From: a virus
Reading direction: 5' to 3' (one strand)
Length of the DNA: 46,164 nt
IMG/VR virus record: IMGVR_UViG_3300025816_000021
Coordinates: 1 to 46,164 of that record
Position 1 is the stretch's first letter; the number at the start of each line of letters is the position of its first letter. Positions 8,541 to 16,682 of this stretch are shown in pieces. Both the position numbers and the translations under genes were made by a program. The notes under the pieces are model-generated. The model was not told the DNA's origin. It did no database searches and saw only the letters and a program-made list of their open reading frames with translations.

Positions 8541-9395
8541 ATGATTAAACATAATAAAGTTAAAAACACAGCATTTTTATACGAATGTCTAACAAGACAA
8601 ATAACATCAGATGTGCTATCTAATGTTGAACCTTCACCCGCTTTGGCAATAGTCAAAGAATTTTTTAAGCCTACTACTATATTAGGTAAAGAGTTAGTTC
8701 TTTATAAAGCACTAACATCTAAAAAATTAAAAAATGAAGGTAAAATAAATTATTTAGTAGATTCAGTACTTCGTGAAAGAACTAAATTAAATTTTAGTGA
8801 AATGCGTAGGGCTAAGTATAATTTAATTAAGAAGATTACTGAACACTATGAATTGAAAGATTTTTTTAGAACAAGAATTTCTGATTATAAAGACATAGCG
8901 TCTGTTTATAAATTGTTTGAAATCCAACAAACTTCTAATCCTTTCGAAGAGACAGAAATACGTTTCGTTGTTATGGAGAACTTAAAAGAGAAAAAACCTC
9001 TAAGTACAGAAAAAACTTCTGTAGTCGAAAAATTTGCAAAAGAATCTAAAGACCTAAGATTATTATCATATAAAATACTTGTAGATAAGTTTAATCAGAA
9101 ATACTCAAATCTTAATGAATCACAACGTAATTTGTTAAAAACTTATATAAATAACATATCTAATACAAGTACTTTAAAAGACTTCATGGCCGAAGAAATC
9201 AAAAAGATTAAAAATGAAGTTTTAAAAATTCATCCTAAGATTGATGACAAGGTCGTTTCTATCAAACTAAAAGAATGTTTGAATGTTTTAAAGAAGTTGG
9301 ACAAAGGAAACATTGTTAATGAAGAACAACTTATCACTATGATGAGGTTCTATAGTCTTTTGGATGAAATCTATGAAGCAGTCGATAAGTCGTAA
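8541..9395 (+). CDS. Head-region helical protein of unknown function
   Basis: 284 residues from the ATG at 8541; a TTG at 8523 is in frame but lies before the GGGGC ribosome site, so I reject it. The protein is highly charged, Lys-rich and probably all helical. It starts MIKHNKVKNTAFLYECLTRQ, a form I associate with a conserved hypothetical of marine T4-like phages found between portal and protease. No membrane segment, signal or catalytic motif is visible. In T4 this interval holds gp67 and gp68, small prohead-core proteins, so a core or scaffold-assisting role is inferred from position. It is the first gene after the promoter-like motif and overlaps the next gene. Confidence 0.85.
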   Translation: MIKHNKVKNTAFLYECLTRQITSDVLSNVEPSPALAIVKEFFKPTTILGKELVLYKALTSKKLKNEGKINYLVDSVLRERTKLNFSEMRRAKYNLIKKITEHYELKDFFRTRISDYKDIASVYKLFEIQQTSNPFEETEIRFVVMENLKEKKPLSTEKTSVVEKFAKESKDLRLLSYKILVDKFNQKYSNLNESQRNLLKTYINNISNTSTLKDFMAEEIKKIKNEVLKIHPKIDDKVVSIKLKECLNVLKKLDKGNIVNEEQLITMMRFYSLLDEIYEAVDKS

Positions 9396-9831
9396 CGAAT
9401 TAATTGAAATTATAAAAGAGATTATTCGTGAGATGAACGAAGCCTCTGTTACAGGAAATGTTGCTGGTTATGAAACACCAAATGCATTCTCAGGCGGTCT
9501 TGCTAAAAATAAAAAGAAGAAAAAAGATTTAATTAAAAGACTTCATATGAAGTTAGTTGATAAAATAGATGAGTCTTCAATAAATGAAGCAAAATATTAC
9601 GAATATCGTAATGATGACACTCGTAATCCTAAACAAAAGATTTGGCATAATGTAAGAGAAGTTCGTGATAGTTTGATGAAACTTGAAAGAAGTTTAAAAC
9701 ACGCTATCAAGTTAAAAAATGAACAAGGGATGGATTCAAGAACTTATTATAAGTATGCTAAAAATAGTTTTCCTAAAATACAAGAAAGATTAATTAAAAT
9801 GGCTAAGAGAGTTGGGGAGTTGAGCGCGTGA
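9364..9831 (+). CDS. Candidate internal head protein with cleavable leader
   Basis: 155 residues from ATG 9364, or 152 from ATG 9373; the start is uncertain because both overlap the preceding gene. The N-terminus is a helical leader, LIEIIKEIIREMNE, followed by ASVTG. The sequence MNE|A at 26/27 fits the hydrophobic-x-Glu signal cut by T4-type gp21 protease. After it comes GYETPNAF, a short motif I have seen repeatedly in marine phage head proteins. The rest is basic and helical. The gene lies between portal and protease, where T4 carries its processed core proteins gp67/gp68. Its function inside the head is unknown. The TGA overlaps the GTG start of the next gene. Confidence 0.8.
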   Translation: MKSMKQSISRNELIEIIKEIIREMNEASVTGNVAGYETPNAFSGGLAKNKKKKKDLIKRLHMKLVDKIDESSINEAKYYEYRNDDTRNPKQKIWHNVREVRDSLMKLERSLKHAIKLKNEQGMDSRTYYKYAKNSFPKIQERLIKMAKRVGELSA

Positions 9832-10184
9832 GTACATATAAAAAAATGATGAAAGAAGCTTTTGGTGTTGTTAAAGAAGGCAAGATTGAAGCACGTGAAT
9901 TAAAACTTTATATAGAAAACGATTCTGCTTTATATAGACAAAAATTTTTACCTATTATGAGAAATCTTAGTAATCATATGGCAAAAGACAGATATAAAGA
10001 TTCTCTTGCTGTAAAAGCTTTTATGTATTTAGTAGAAGCAGGTGCTAAGAAATATATTAAAGATTTCGGCGGAGACAGAAATACATTTTCTAAAAACGAT
10101 AAGAAAGAAGTTGCAAAAGAATTTGTTCAAGAATTTAAAGATGCGTACGACAACGAAGAGTACGATTTTATGGGAAGAAAATAA
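9828..10184 (+). CDS. Candidate internal head protein with T4-like capsid-targeting sequence
   Basis: 118 residues, GTG start at 9828 overlapping the previous TGA (GTGA). The first ten residues, MSTYKKMMKE, followed by A11 closely match the capsid-targeting sequence of T4 internal proteins, MKTYQEFIAE|A. Length, TY at 3-4 and Glu10|Ala11 all agree. In T4 this peptide carries the protein into the prohead and is removed by gp21. The mature part would be about 108 residues, charged and helical, with no recognised domain. The 1-nt overlap with the next gene and its position upstream of the protease support a head-core role. That it is packaged and perhaps injected is inference. Confidence 0.8.
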   Translation: MSTYKKMMKEAFGVVKEGKIEARELKLYIENDSALYRQKFLPIMRNLSNHMAKDRYKDSLAVKAFMYLVEAGAKKYIKDFGGDRNTFSKNDKKEVAKEFVQEFKDAYDNEEYDFMGRK

Positions 10185-10963
10185 TGAAAATTTTACAAAA
10201 TTATAAAAATCTTGTATCTGAATTATTTGAAGTAGATGATACAAAAATAATCAAGTATAAAGATAAAGATGGTGAAAATAAAGAGATGGCAGCAAAAAGT
10301 GCTAAAACTATGCCTGATGAACATCCTGCTAAACAAGCTTGGGATAAAGAAAAAGATAAAGAAGACGGCGGAGAAGAAGAAAAACCTTCAGGACAAAAAT
10401 TAAGCGGTAGTGACTTTGATAGAGATGGCGGTGATGATAAACCAAAAGAAAAAGATGATAGTGATTCTAAAGAAGCTCCGGAAGAAGAGCCTACGTTTCG
10501 TACTTTAAACAGCCAATTTAAATCAGATGAATTAGAAAAAGTGTCTTTTGATAGAAACGCTTCTGAAGAAGCTCAAGAGATGGAAATGGAAATTGCTGAT
10601 GAACTCCTCGCTCACTATAGTAAAGGTGGCGAAGACGAAGAAATGTTTGATGTGGTTACAGGTGAATCAGAAAGATTAGTTTCTATATATCAAAAAAACC
10701 GTAGAAAACCATCTAAAAGAAATTTGAAAGATTATCGTGACGAATTAATAAAAAGCATTGAAAATAGACGCGCTCAAAACCAAGGCAAGCCTATAGTTCA
10801 TCAAGGTGAAAAAACATCAGATAAAAAAAGTTCCGGTACAATGGGTTCAGTAGGTGTTAGAGAACCAGGACAAGCAGGTTCCGGTATGTACGATTCTGTA
10901 CAACCTAAAAACAAACCATTCTTAAAAGAACAATTAGAACGTATTGGCGGAGGAAAATACTAA
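10184..10963 (+). CDS. Acidic head-core protein A, paralogue of the next gene
   Basis: 259 residues, rich in Asp, Glu, Lys and Ser. It shares with the next gene an N-terminal block of about 90 residues (MKIL-x-NYK..., then EVDD, YKDKDGE, AKTMP, HPAKQ) and the C-terminus KPFLKEQLER-x-GGGKY, while the middle differs. The leader LVSELFE|VDD fits the T4-type prohead protease signal (LFE|V at 16/17). Acidic, low-complexity character and position between portal and protease match T4 gp67, an acidic core protein cut to small internal peptides. Probably part of the scaffolding core or an internal protein; no enzymatic motif is seen. TAATG links it to both neighbours. Confidence 0.83.
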   Translation: MKILQNYKNLVSELFEVDDTKIIKYKDKDGENKEMAAKSAKTMPDEHPAKQAWDKEKDKEDGGEEEKPSGQKLSGSDFDRDGGDDKPKEKDDSDSKEAPEEEPTFRTLNSQFKSDELEKVSFDRNASEEAQEMEMEIADELLAHYSKGGEDEEMFDVVTGESERLVSIYQKNRRKPSKRNLKDYRDELIKSIENRRAQNQGKPIVHQGEKTSDKKSSGTMGSVGVREPGQAGSGMYDSVQPKNKPFLKEQLERIGGGKY

Positions 10964-11937
10964 TGAAAATTTTAGAAAATTATAAAAAAATTGCTCAAGA
11001 ATTACTTCTCGAGGTAGACGATGAGAAAATGATTAGATATAAAGACAAAGACGGTGAGTCTAAAGAGATGAAGGCAGGTTCTGCTAAGACTATGCCAACA
11101 GACCATCCTGCTAAACAACAATGGGATAAGATGCAAGATAGTGGTGATGGTAGTGACGACAAAGAAGCTCCTTCAGATAAAAAAATAGGTAAAGGTGATT
11201 TTGATAGAGATAGCGGAGATAAACCAAAAGGTGATTCGTCTACTGCATCAGAAAAAAACGAATTAGAAGCAAAGTATGATATTAAAATACCTAATGGACC
11301 ACTTGATAAAGAAGATACAGAAGATGAATCTGCTTTGGACATAGCTGACGCAATAGCTAAAAAGTATGATATAAGTGCTGAATACGCTATGGAAAGAGCA
11401 AAAGAAGAAATAGGTAACTCAGAATCATATATAGAATTTGCTAAAACAATGGAAAATGATATAGAAGAAATGGCCGAAGAAGGCGGAGCTCAACCATACG
11501 ATGAACCAATGTTTGACGATGACGGAATGCGTAAGCTAAGAAACAAAGATTCGGACGATGATGACCATGGAGCTATGGAAAAAGAATATAATGTTAAAAT
11601 ACCTGGCGGAACAATGGAACCTGATGAGAATGATGAAGATGATAATGCTAAGGAAATAGCTGACGCATTAGCTAAAAAGTATGATATAAGTAGAGAATAC
11701 GCTATAGAAAGAGCAAACGAAGAAACAGATAGTAGTAATACATATTTAGAATTTGCTAAAAACTTAGAATTTGAGTTTCAAGAAATGGCAAATGAAGGTG
11801 GACACCAAAAATATGATGAACCAATGTTTGACGATGACGGAATGCGTAAGTTGAGGCATCAAGAAGAAAGCGTAAAACCTAAAAAGAAACCATTTCTAAA
11901 AGAACAATTAGAACGTTTTGGAGGAGGAAAATACTAA
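10963..11937 (+). CDS. Acidic head-core protein B with an internal tandem duplication
   Basis: 324 residues. It shares N- and C-terminal blocks with the preceding gene, so the two arose by duplication. Its middle is a tandem repeat of about 95 residues: 100-194 and 206-298. Each copy contains an ADA/ADALAKKYDIS helix, an EFAK segment and the block YDEPMFDDDGMRKLR, which is identical in both. The leader ends LLLE|VDD (17/18), a possible gp21 cleavage site. Acidic composition and location directly before the protease fit a prohead core protein. The repeated DEPMFDDDGMRKLR block might be an interaction motif; this is speculative. Confidence 0.85.
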   Translation: MKILENYKKIAQELLLEVDDEKMIRYKDKDGESKEMKAGSAKTMPTDHPAKQQWDKMQDSGDGSDDKEAPSDKKIGKGDFDRDSGDKPKGDSSTASEKNELEAKYDIKIPNGPLDKEDTEDESALDIADAIAKKYDISAEYAMERAKEEIGNSESYIEFAKTMENDIEEMAEEGGAQPYDEPMFDDDGMRKLRNKDSDDDDHGAMEKEYNVKIPGGTMEPDENDEDDNAKEIADALAKKYDISREYAIERANEETDSSNTYLEFAKNLEFEFQEMANEGGHQKYDEPMFDDDGMRKLRHQEESVKPKKKPFLKEQLERFGGGKY

Positions 11938-12542
11938 TGAAAAAATTACTCGTAGACTATATACCTTTTGAAGTTGCTCCTGAAGCACTCAATGAAGCAA
12001 TGTCTTCTAATGGTAAACTCATTGTAAAAGGTGTTTTACAAAGAGCAGAATCAAAAAATCAAAATGGAAGAGTTTATCCTTCAGAGTTACTACAACGTGA
12101 AGCAAAGAAGTATACTTCTAACTTTATAAAAGAAAAAAGAGCATTAGGTGAGTTAGACCATCCTGATAGTTCTGTTGTTAATCTTAACAACGTTTCACAT
12201 AATGTATTATCAATGGATTGGAATGGTAATGATTTAATGGGTACTATAGAAGTACTTACTACACCAAGTGGAAACATTTTAAGAGAATTATTCAAATCAG
12301 GTATTAGACTTGGTATATCTTCTCGTGGATTAGGTTCTGTTGAACCAATGAAAGAAGACAAAGATGCGCAAGAAGTTCAAAGTGACTTTGAATTAATAGC
12401 GTTTGATTTTGTCTCAAATCCGTCTACACATGGTGCTTTTATGAATCCGGTCAATGAAAGTGTTAACCGCGATGAACAAATACGTTCAGGTAAATGGACA
12501 GCTGTAGACAATACTATAGGACAGATTCTTAGAGGTGAATAA
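11937..12542 (+). CDS. 21: Prohead core protease (T4 gp21-like)
   Basis: 201 residues, close to the 212 of T4 gp21. This serine protease is part of the prohead core. After assembly it cuts scaffold, core and capsid proteins after Glu in (Leu/Ile)-x-Glu contexts. Visible signatures: VLQRAESKNQNGRVYP near 33-48, GELDHPDSS with catalytic-type H75, and LGISSRGLGS with S128/S129, the expected nucleophile region. An early ALNE|A at 20/21 could be its own maturation site. It sits between the candidate core proteins and the scaffold/capsid genes, in T4 order apart from inserted genes. The substrate set proposed for the neighbours depends on this protein. Confidence 0.95.
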   Translation: MKKLLVDYIPFEVAPEALNEAMSSNGKLIVKGVLQRAESKNQNGRVYPSELLQREAKKYTSNFIKEKRALGELDHPDSSVVNLNNVSHNVLSMDWNGNDLMGTIEVLTTPSGNILRELFKSGIRLGISSRGLGSVEPMKEDKDAQEVQSDFELIAFDFVSNPSTHGAFMNPVNESVNRDEQIRSGKWTAVDNTIGQILRGE

Positions 12543-13468
12543 TGCCTGATGCTACAGGAAAAACTACCTTTGGTAGAACTGATTATAAGACTCAAGGTGT
12601 AAACTTTTTTTCTGACGACCACGTTACAGGGTTTTCTCCTTTAATGCAACTCGGTCAGAGTAAAATCAACGGAGTCTTTAACGTTAATGATGATGGTGAA
12701 GTACAACCACCAACGTTTACCGCACCAACGTTAGGTCAATTAAATACCCCACCGTTACAAGAACTTGAACAAAAAACAGCATATAATGTTGGCATAGGCG
12801 CGGTAGATTTCTTTTCAGACGAACAAGGTATGCACGTAGGCTTTACAAAAAACCAACCTCAAGGATTGAGTCTTTATATTAGAGATGGAGGTTCGTCTAT
12901 TATATTTAATGGAGGCGGTGAATATAGTAGTTATGATGGCCCACAAATACCAAATGCGTTTGATGTACCAAATCAACCACTTGAACCTACAGAAAATTTA
13001 GAAGATAGGCAATCAGTTTATAATAATCCAGGCAACGCTAATGAAGATGTATTTGCTTCATCTGCTTTACCCGGACAAGTAAAGTCCGGAACGCCTAACT
13101 ACGATTCTTATAATGCCCCTCCTGAACCAATGTTAGATTTTTTTACACAAATAGGGAGTGTATATTCGTTAGGCGGAAGAACAGATAAAGAAATTCCGGA
13201 ACCGCCGGCACCACCAAACTTTGCTCAAATGGCATTTCAACATAATAGAGCAATGACTAATTCTCGAGGCGGGGGTATAGAATCTGTTCTTGTATCAAAC
13301 CCGAAAGGCAAAACGAACATAGCAGTTGGAATAGGGATTGAAGCTACAGGAGGCGGAGAACAAAATTTACAAGCATTATCAGAACCCGCAAATGTTGAGA
13401 GTACTTTAGATAGTGCATTAAATAACATTAACTCTAATTATAATAATAACATAAACGGAATTTTATAA
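12542..13468 (+). CDS. Gly/Pro/Asn-rich structural protein of unknown function
   Basis: 308 residues, low in Lys compared with its neighbours and rich in Gly, Pro, Asn, Gln and Phe. A short motif recurs: VNFFSDD near 20, VDFFSDEQG near 93 and LDFFTQIG near 200, suggesting a degenerate internal repeat. Long stretches (PPTFTAPTLGQLNTPP, PEPPAPPNFAQ) look disordered. The tail is Asn-rich. There is no leader with a Glu cleavage signal, no membrane helix and no known domain. It is coupled by TAATG to the protease and to the next head gene, so a virion or assembly role is likely by context. I do not recognise a family. Confidence 0.8.
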   Translation: MPDATGKTTFGRTDYKTQGVNFFSDDHVTGFSPLMQLGQSKINGVFNVNDDGEVQPPTFTAPTLGQLNTPPLQELEQKTAYNVGIGAVDFFSDEQGMHVGFTKNQPQGLSLYIRDGGSSIIFNGGGEYSSYDGPQIPNAFDVPNQPLEPTENLEDRQSVYNNPGNANEDVFASSALPGQVKSGTPNYDSYNAPPEPMLDFFTQIGSVYSLGGRTDKEIPEPPAPPNFAQMAFQHNRAMTNSRGGGIESVLVSNPKGKTNIAVGIGIEATGGGEQNLQALSEPANVESTLDSALNNINSNYNNNINGIL

Positions 13469-14805
13469 TGAGTAAACAAAAGTTAAATGAAAACCCAGCA
13501 GTAATAGCAACAGCAGCTCGTATGGCTATACAAAATGCAGATGGTAAGAAAGTATCTGTTAATACTGCTCGTCAAACTAACTATGCTTCAAAAGACCCTG
13601 CCGCTCATAAAAAAGCTAAAAGTATATTTCAAAGAATTAAAGATAAAATTAGTAAGAAAAAAGATAAACCTAAAAAGGATAAGCCGATGTCAAAGAAAGA
13701 TTCAGATTTTTATGCAAGACAATACGGCGGTAAAGTAGAAGCAATAAGCGCATTAATTGAAAAGAATGTTCCTACTGATGCAAGTAAGTGGTCTTATTAC
13801 AAAGGACAAGCAAAAAAGAAATTTGATGTTTATCCATCAGCTTACGCAAATGCATGGGCCGCTAAAAAATATAAAGCCGCAGGTGGTGGGTGGAAAAAAG
13901 AATCTGTTGAACTTGAAGAAGGCACTAAGATTCAAGTACAAGGACTCGGAATGTATGATGATAAAACTCTTAAAAAGAAAATCATACAATTATCAACTGA
14001 CTTACAAAAGAACGCTAAGAAAGGTGATTGGAGTAAAGCATCAGAAAACGGTATTAGAGCATTAGGTCGTATGTGGAAAGCATATCAAGATTGGTCAAGA
14101 AATAACGAATCCGTAAACGAAAATCTACTTAAACAAATTAAACAAGCAGAAAAGATAGCTAAATCAATGAGTGGTAATATGACAGGAGCTGTTAAAGCAA
14201 TTGAAAAGATTAAAAAAGGTTTATCTAAAGATAAGAAAGTAAGAAATGCTCTTAAATTAGCTAATGAATCTGTAAAAGAAAGTAAAACTTCTAATATGAT
14301 GAAAGCTATTCGTAAACATGGAACTGCAGGACCGTGGGATATTATTGTAAGTAAAAATAACAAGATAGTAAAACGAGTATCTGTACAAAATTTAAAAGAG
14401 ATACCAGCAGAGATGGCTGATGTAAAGAAAAAACATCCAAATCATAAAATTGGTATAGAAGCCAAAAGTGGCAAGATAGCTTATAAAGAACAAGTTTTAA
14501 ATGAAAGAATAAAAACTGCTTTTATGGTACACCCTGAAGACCCTGACAAAACAGAAAGACATTGGGTAAAAGTATTTAACGAACTTGCTCAAGGACATCC
14601 AAGTCCAATCGATTACGGCCCAAGAGAAACTCATATGTATGATTGGAACGACAGAAGAAATTATGAATTAGCAATAAGCGAGTATAACAAGATGATGAAT
14701 AAAATTGCTAATGGTCTTAACAAATCACTTGACCAAATGAATAACATTTGGAAAGAGTGGGATAAAATATATAAAAAGTATCTTAAAAAAGACGGGAGAA
14801 AATAA
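13468..14805 (+). CDS. Modular candidate internal head polyprotein
   Basis: 445 residues made of separate basic helical modules. One is at about 75-143, with FDVYPSAYANAWAAKKYK, a block common in marine phage proteins. A second covers about 153-212, a third about 220-265 (AVKAIEKIKKGLSKDKKVRNA), a fourth about 275-340 (GPWDIIVSKNNKIV...), and a last one about 347-445. The joints carry hydrophobic-x-Glu sites of gp21 type: LNE8 near the start, LEE151, VNE218, ANE267 and LNE346. The phrase ESV precedes or contains three of them. This suggests a precursor cut into several small internal proteins, which is inference. No catalytic motif is seen. Confidence 0.83.
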   Translation: MSKQKLNENPAVIATAARMAIQNADGKKVSVNTARQTNYASKDPAAHKKAKSIFQRIKDKISKKKDKPKKDKPMSKKDSDFYARQYGGKVEAISALIEKNVPTDASKWSYYKGQAKKKFDVYPSAYANAWAAKKYKAAGGGWKKESVELEEGTKIQVQGLGMYDDKTLKKKIIQLSTDLQKNAKKGDWSKASENGIRALGRMWKAYQDWSRNNESVNENLLKQIKQAEKIAKSMSGNMTGAVKAIEKIKKGLSKDKKVRNALKLANESVKESKTSNMMKAIRKHGTAGPWDIIVSKNNKIVKRVSVQNLKEIPAEMADVKKKHPNHKIGIEAKSGKIAYKEQVLNERIKTAFMVHPEDPDKTERHWVKVFNELAQGHPSPIDYGPRETHMYDWNDRRNYELAISEYNKMMNKIANGLNKSLDQMNNIWKEWDKIYKKYLKKDGRK

Positions 14806-15194
14806 TGGTCAAGTTAAAAAATATAATAAACGAATCAGCACCTGGCTATGAAAATAGAAAATTTGGTGACCCGTTACCTACATTAGCAGATGTAGCTAAA
14901 AAATATAATGAAAATAAAAAAACTATTTCAGAAAAAAAAGAATTAGGCAGTGCTTATATTGAATCTATAAGAATGCTTACTGATAATAATAATCACACAA
15001 GAGCAAGAGCAGAACTTGCAAGACAAATTGGTGATAAAAGAGTTATAAAAGCATACGAAGGTTTAATGTATGTAGAAGATTTATTAAGACAAGCAAATGA
15101 AACTATAAAAGCAAGAACTAAATTAGACAAAATTTTATTTGCAAGGTCAAAGAAAGTTTTTAGTAATCACGATATAATTATGAGTGTATTTTAA
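14805..15194 (+). CDS. Candidate internal head protein with 10-residue leader
   Basis: 129 residues. The leader MVKLKNIINE is followed by S11 and then APGYENRKFGDPLPTL, a block I associate with marine T4-like phage proteins. INE|S at 10/11 is at the same position as the cleavage site in T4 capsid-targeting sequences. The remaining sequence is helical and basic, with no known domain. One-base overlaps (TAATG) link it to the genes on both sides. A role inside the capsid is inferred from the leader and the location between protease and scaffold. Confidence 0.8.
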   Translation: MVKLKNIINESAPGYENRKFGDPLPTLADVAKKYNENKKTISEKKELGSAYIESIRMLTDNNNHTRARAELARQIGDKRVIKAYEGLMYVEDLLRQANETIKARTKLDKILFARSKKVFSNHDIIMSVF

Positions 15195-15568
15195 TGATTA
15201 AGTTATCAGAAATGTTTAATCAAATGCAAGTGTATTCAAACCCACAAGCAACACCTTTTAAACCAAAAGTTGAAGAAGATTTTGATGCTGTTCCTGCTAA
15301 ATGGAGTAGTGCAGAAGCTAAACAAATGATGGATAACGATGTAAAGAAGATGTCAAAGATTTTAGGAAAAGCATCATATGAAATAATTAAGATGATGATG
15401 GATGGCGTTAAAAATGATAAATACGATGCGATGGATATTATACGTGGAATTGAAACAGGCGCTTTGAATAGAACACACGAAGGTGAAAGACCTTTTATGA
15501 AAATGTTATGGCGTAAAGTTAGAAAAGAATTTAGAAGATACTTACCAAAAGGTAAATTGAGGAGATAA
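15194..15568 (+). CDS. Small basic head-region protein
   Basis: 124 residues. The N-terminus, MIKLSEMFNQ, resembles the leaders of neighbouring genes but has no Glu at the expected place. A possible processing site, VEE|D, lies near 28. The C-terminus is strongly basic (KVRKEFRRYLPKGKLRR), suitable for contact with DNA. No known domain, signal or membrane segment. It starts with a TAATG overlap and ends 3 nt before the next gene, whose GAGGAG ribosome site lies inside the end of this gene. Likely a head-core or internal protein by position only. Confidence 0.78.
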   Translation: MIKLSEMFNQMQVYSNPQATPFKPKVEEDFDAVPAKWSSAEAKQMMDNDVKKMSKILGKASYEIIKMMMDGVKNDKYDAMDIIRGIETGALNRTHEGERPFMKMLWRKVRKEFRRYLPKGKLRR

Positions 15569-15571
15569 GAA

Positions 15572-15862
15572 ATGGCAACAGCAGATGTAGGTGGAATACA
15601 CCGAACACAGAGAAGTAGGTCTCATAGTCCAGGTGACTACAACAAAGTAACATACGTAGGACCAAATTCAACGTATTTTGCGACCGGTTCAGAAGCAGGT
15701 GCTGCAGGATTTATTATTGAAAATGCTACAAACGTAGTAATAAATTGTTCAAACAGCGGCACACTAAATGGTAATCAATGTTTAGTAAAAACGGTTTATC
15801 CTGTAGGAGTGTATTCAGTAACAATAGGTGCTACAGGTAAAGTACACGTATTACATAGATAA
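15572..15862 (+). CDS. Small beta-rich protein of unknown function
   Basis: 96 residues, unlike its helical, charged neighbours. It is rich in Gly, Ser, Thr, Asn and Val with alternating beta-type patterns (NVVINCSNSGTL, VYSVTIGATGKVHVLHR). It has two Cys and no leader peptide. The start is well supported by GAGGAG 6-11 nt upstream. A compact beta protein made in the head operon could be a capsid decoration protein or an accessory head protein, but I see no specific family resemblance. Confidence 0.75.
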   Translation: MATADVGGIHRTQRSRSHSPGDYNKVTYVGPNSTYFATGSEAGAAGFIIENATNVVINCSNSGTLNGNQCLVKTVYPVGVYSVTIGATGKVHVLHR

Positions 15863-15873
15863 AGGAAATTATA

Positions 15874-16461
15874 ATGAAACTTAAAGATATATTAAAAGAA
15901 AGTTCAGTTCTCGTTAGCCCTATTAAAACTATAAAACCTGTCGGTACCATTGAGATGGCTACTATGGTCAACGAAGACGAGCAACAAGAATCAAAGAAAA
16001 TTGATACAGACTCATTTCTTGGTATGGTTAATAGATTTGGTCGTATTGGCGAAGACATTAAAATAAATGATTTACGTAGCATTGCTAATGTACTAAAGAA
16101 TGTTGCTGAAACAGCACAGATACATACAGAATCTCTTCAAGAAGATTGGTTTGACAGAGTAACCGTTTCACGTAATATGAAAGAATTAAATACTCATTCA
16201 AAACAATTTAGTAAGATTGCAGAAGAAGCCGCAAGTCTTCAAGAACGTATGCAGGGTCTATATGAAGATATGGGTAACATAATGGGTCGTTATTATGAGA
16301 TAAGCGAAGACATTACAGAAGATGATGAATATGAAAAATTCTTTCAGTCTGCTTTAAAGAAATTTGATGCAAGTTCACCTGCTGATATGGATAACGACAA
16401 GAAAAAGAAATTTTTTAACTATGTAGATAAAAACTACGATGCGAAGGATGAAAAAGACTAA
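15874..16461 (+). CDS. Candidate internal head protein with 9-residue leader
   Basis: 195 residues, started by ATG after AAAGGAAATTATA. The leader MKLKDILKE is followed by S10, with LKE|S fitting the gp21 cleavage rule. The body is helical: a conserved-looking central segment (EDWFDRVTVSRNMKELN, about 89-105) leads into a coiled coil, with MQGLYEDMGNIMGRYYEISED at about 124-144. The C-terminal module (FFQSALKKFDASSPADM...KKKFFNYVDKNYDAK) I have seen in other marine phage head proteins. Probably a core or internal head component, by inference. The last base overlaps the start of the bS21 gene. Confidence 0.8.
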   Translation: MKLKDILKESSVLVSPIKTIKPVGTIEMATMVNEDEQQESKKIDTDSFLGMVNRFGRIGEDIKINDLRSIANVLKNVAETAQIHTESLQEDWFDRVTVSRNMKELNTHSKQFSKIAEEAASLQERMQGLYEDMGNIMGRYYEISEDITEDDEYEKFFQSALKKFDASSPADMDNDKKKKFFNYVDKNYDAKDEKD

Positions 16462-16667
16462 TGGTATATGTAAAGGTTGACAAAAGAAAAAGTATTGAAA
16501 AGGCAATTTCAATATTTAAACGAAAAGTAAAAGAATCGGGTATTCTTTTAGAGTTACGTGAAAGACAAGAATTTAAAAAGCCAAGTGCGGTAAAAAGAAA
16601 AAAACGAGCACAAGCTAAAGCTCGTATGAGACAAAGAAAAGAAAAAAGACCAACTAAATGGTTATAA
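16461..16667 (+). CDS. rpsU: Ribosomal protein bS21 homologue
   Basis: 68 residues, very basic. It aligns along its whole length with bacterial bS21: VYVKV at the N-terminus, FKRKVKESGILLELRERQEFKKPS in the core (E. coli has [25 protein letters not shown]), and a Lys/Arg-rich tail. bS21 sits on the 30S platform beside the 3' end of 16S rRNA and takes part in translation initiation. Phage-encoded bS21 is known, including in phages of aquatic bacteria. It can replace the host copy. It is the last gene of the head-core unit, overlapping the previous stop by one base, so it would be made late. The intergenic promoter follows it. Confidence 0.93.
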   Translation: MVYVKVDKRKSIEKAISIFKRKVKESGILLELRERQEFKKPSAVKRKKRAQAKARMRQRKEKRPTKWL

Positions 16668-16682
16668 AACTTTTTCTTTATA

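Noticed and set aside
13535-14065. Two Lys/Leu-rich + strand ORFs inside the 13468 gene in another frame.
   Set aside because: They overlap a well-supported gene entirely, have no ribosome site and no recognisable sequence.
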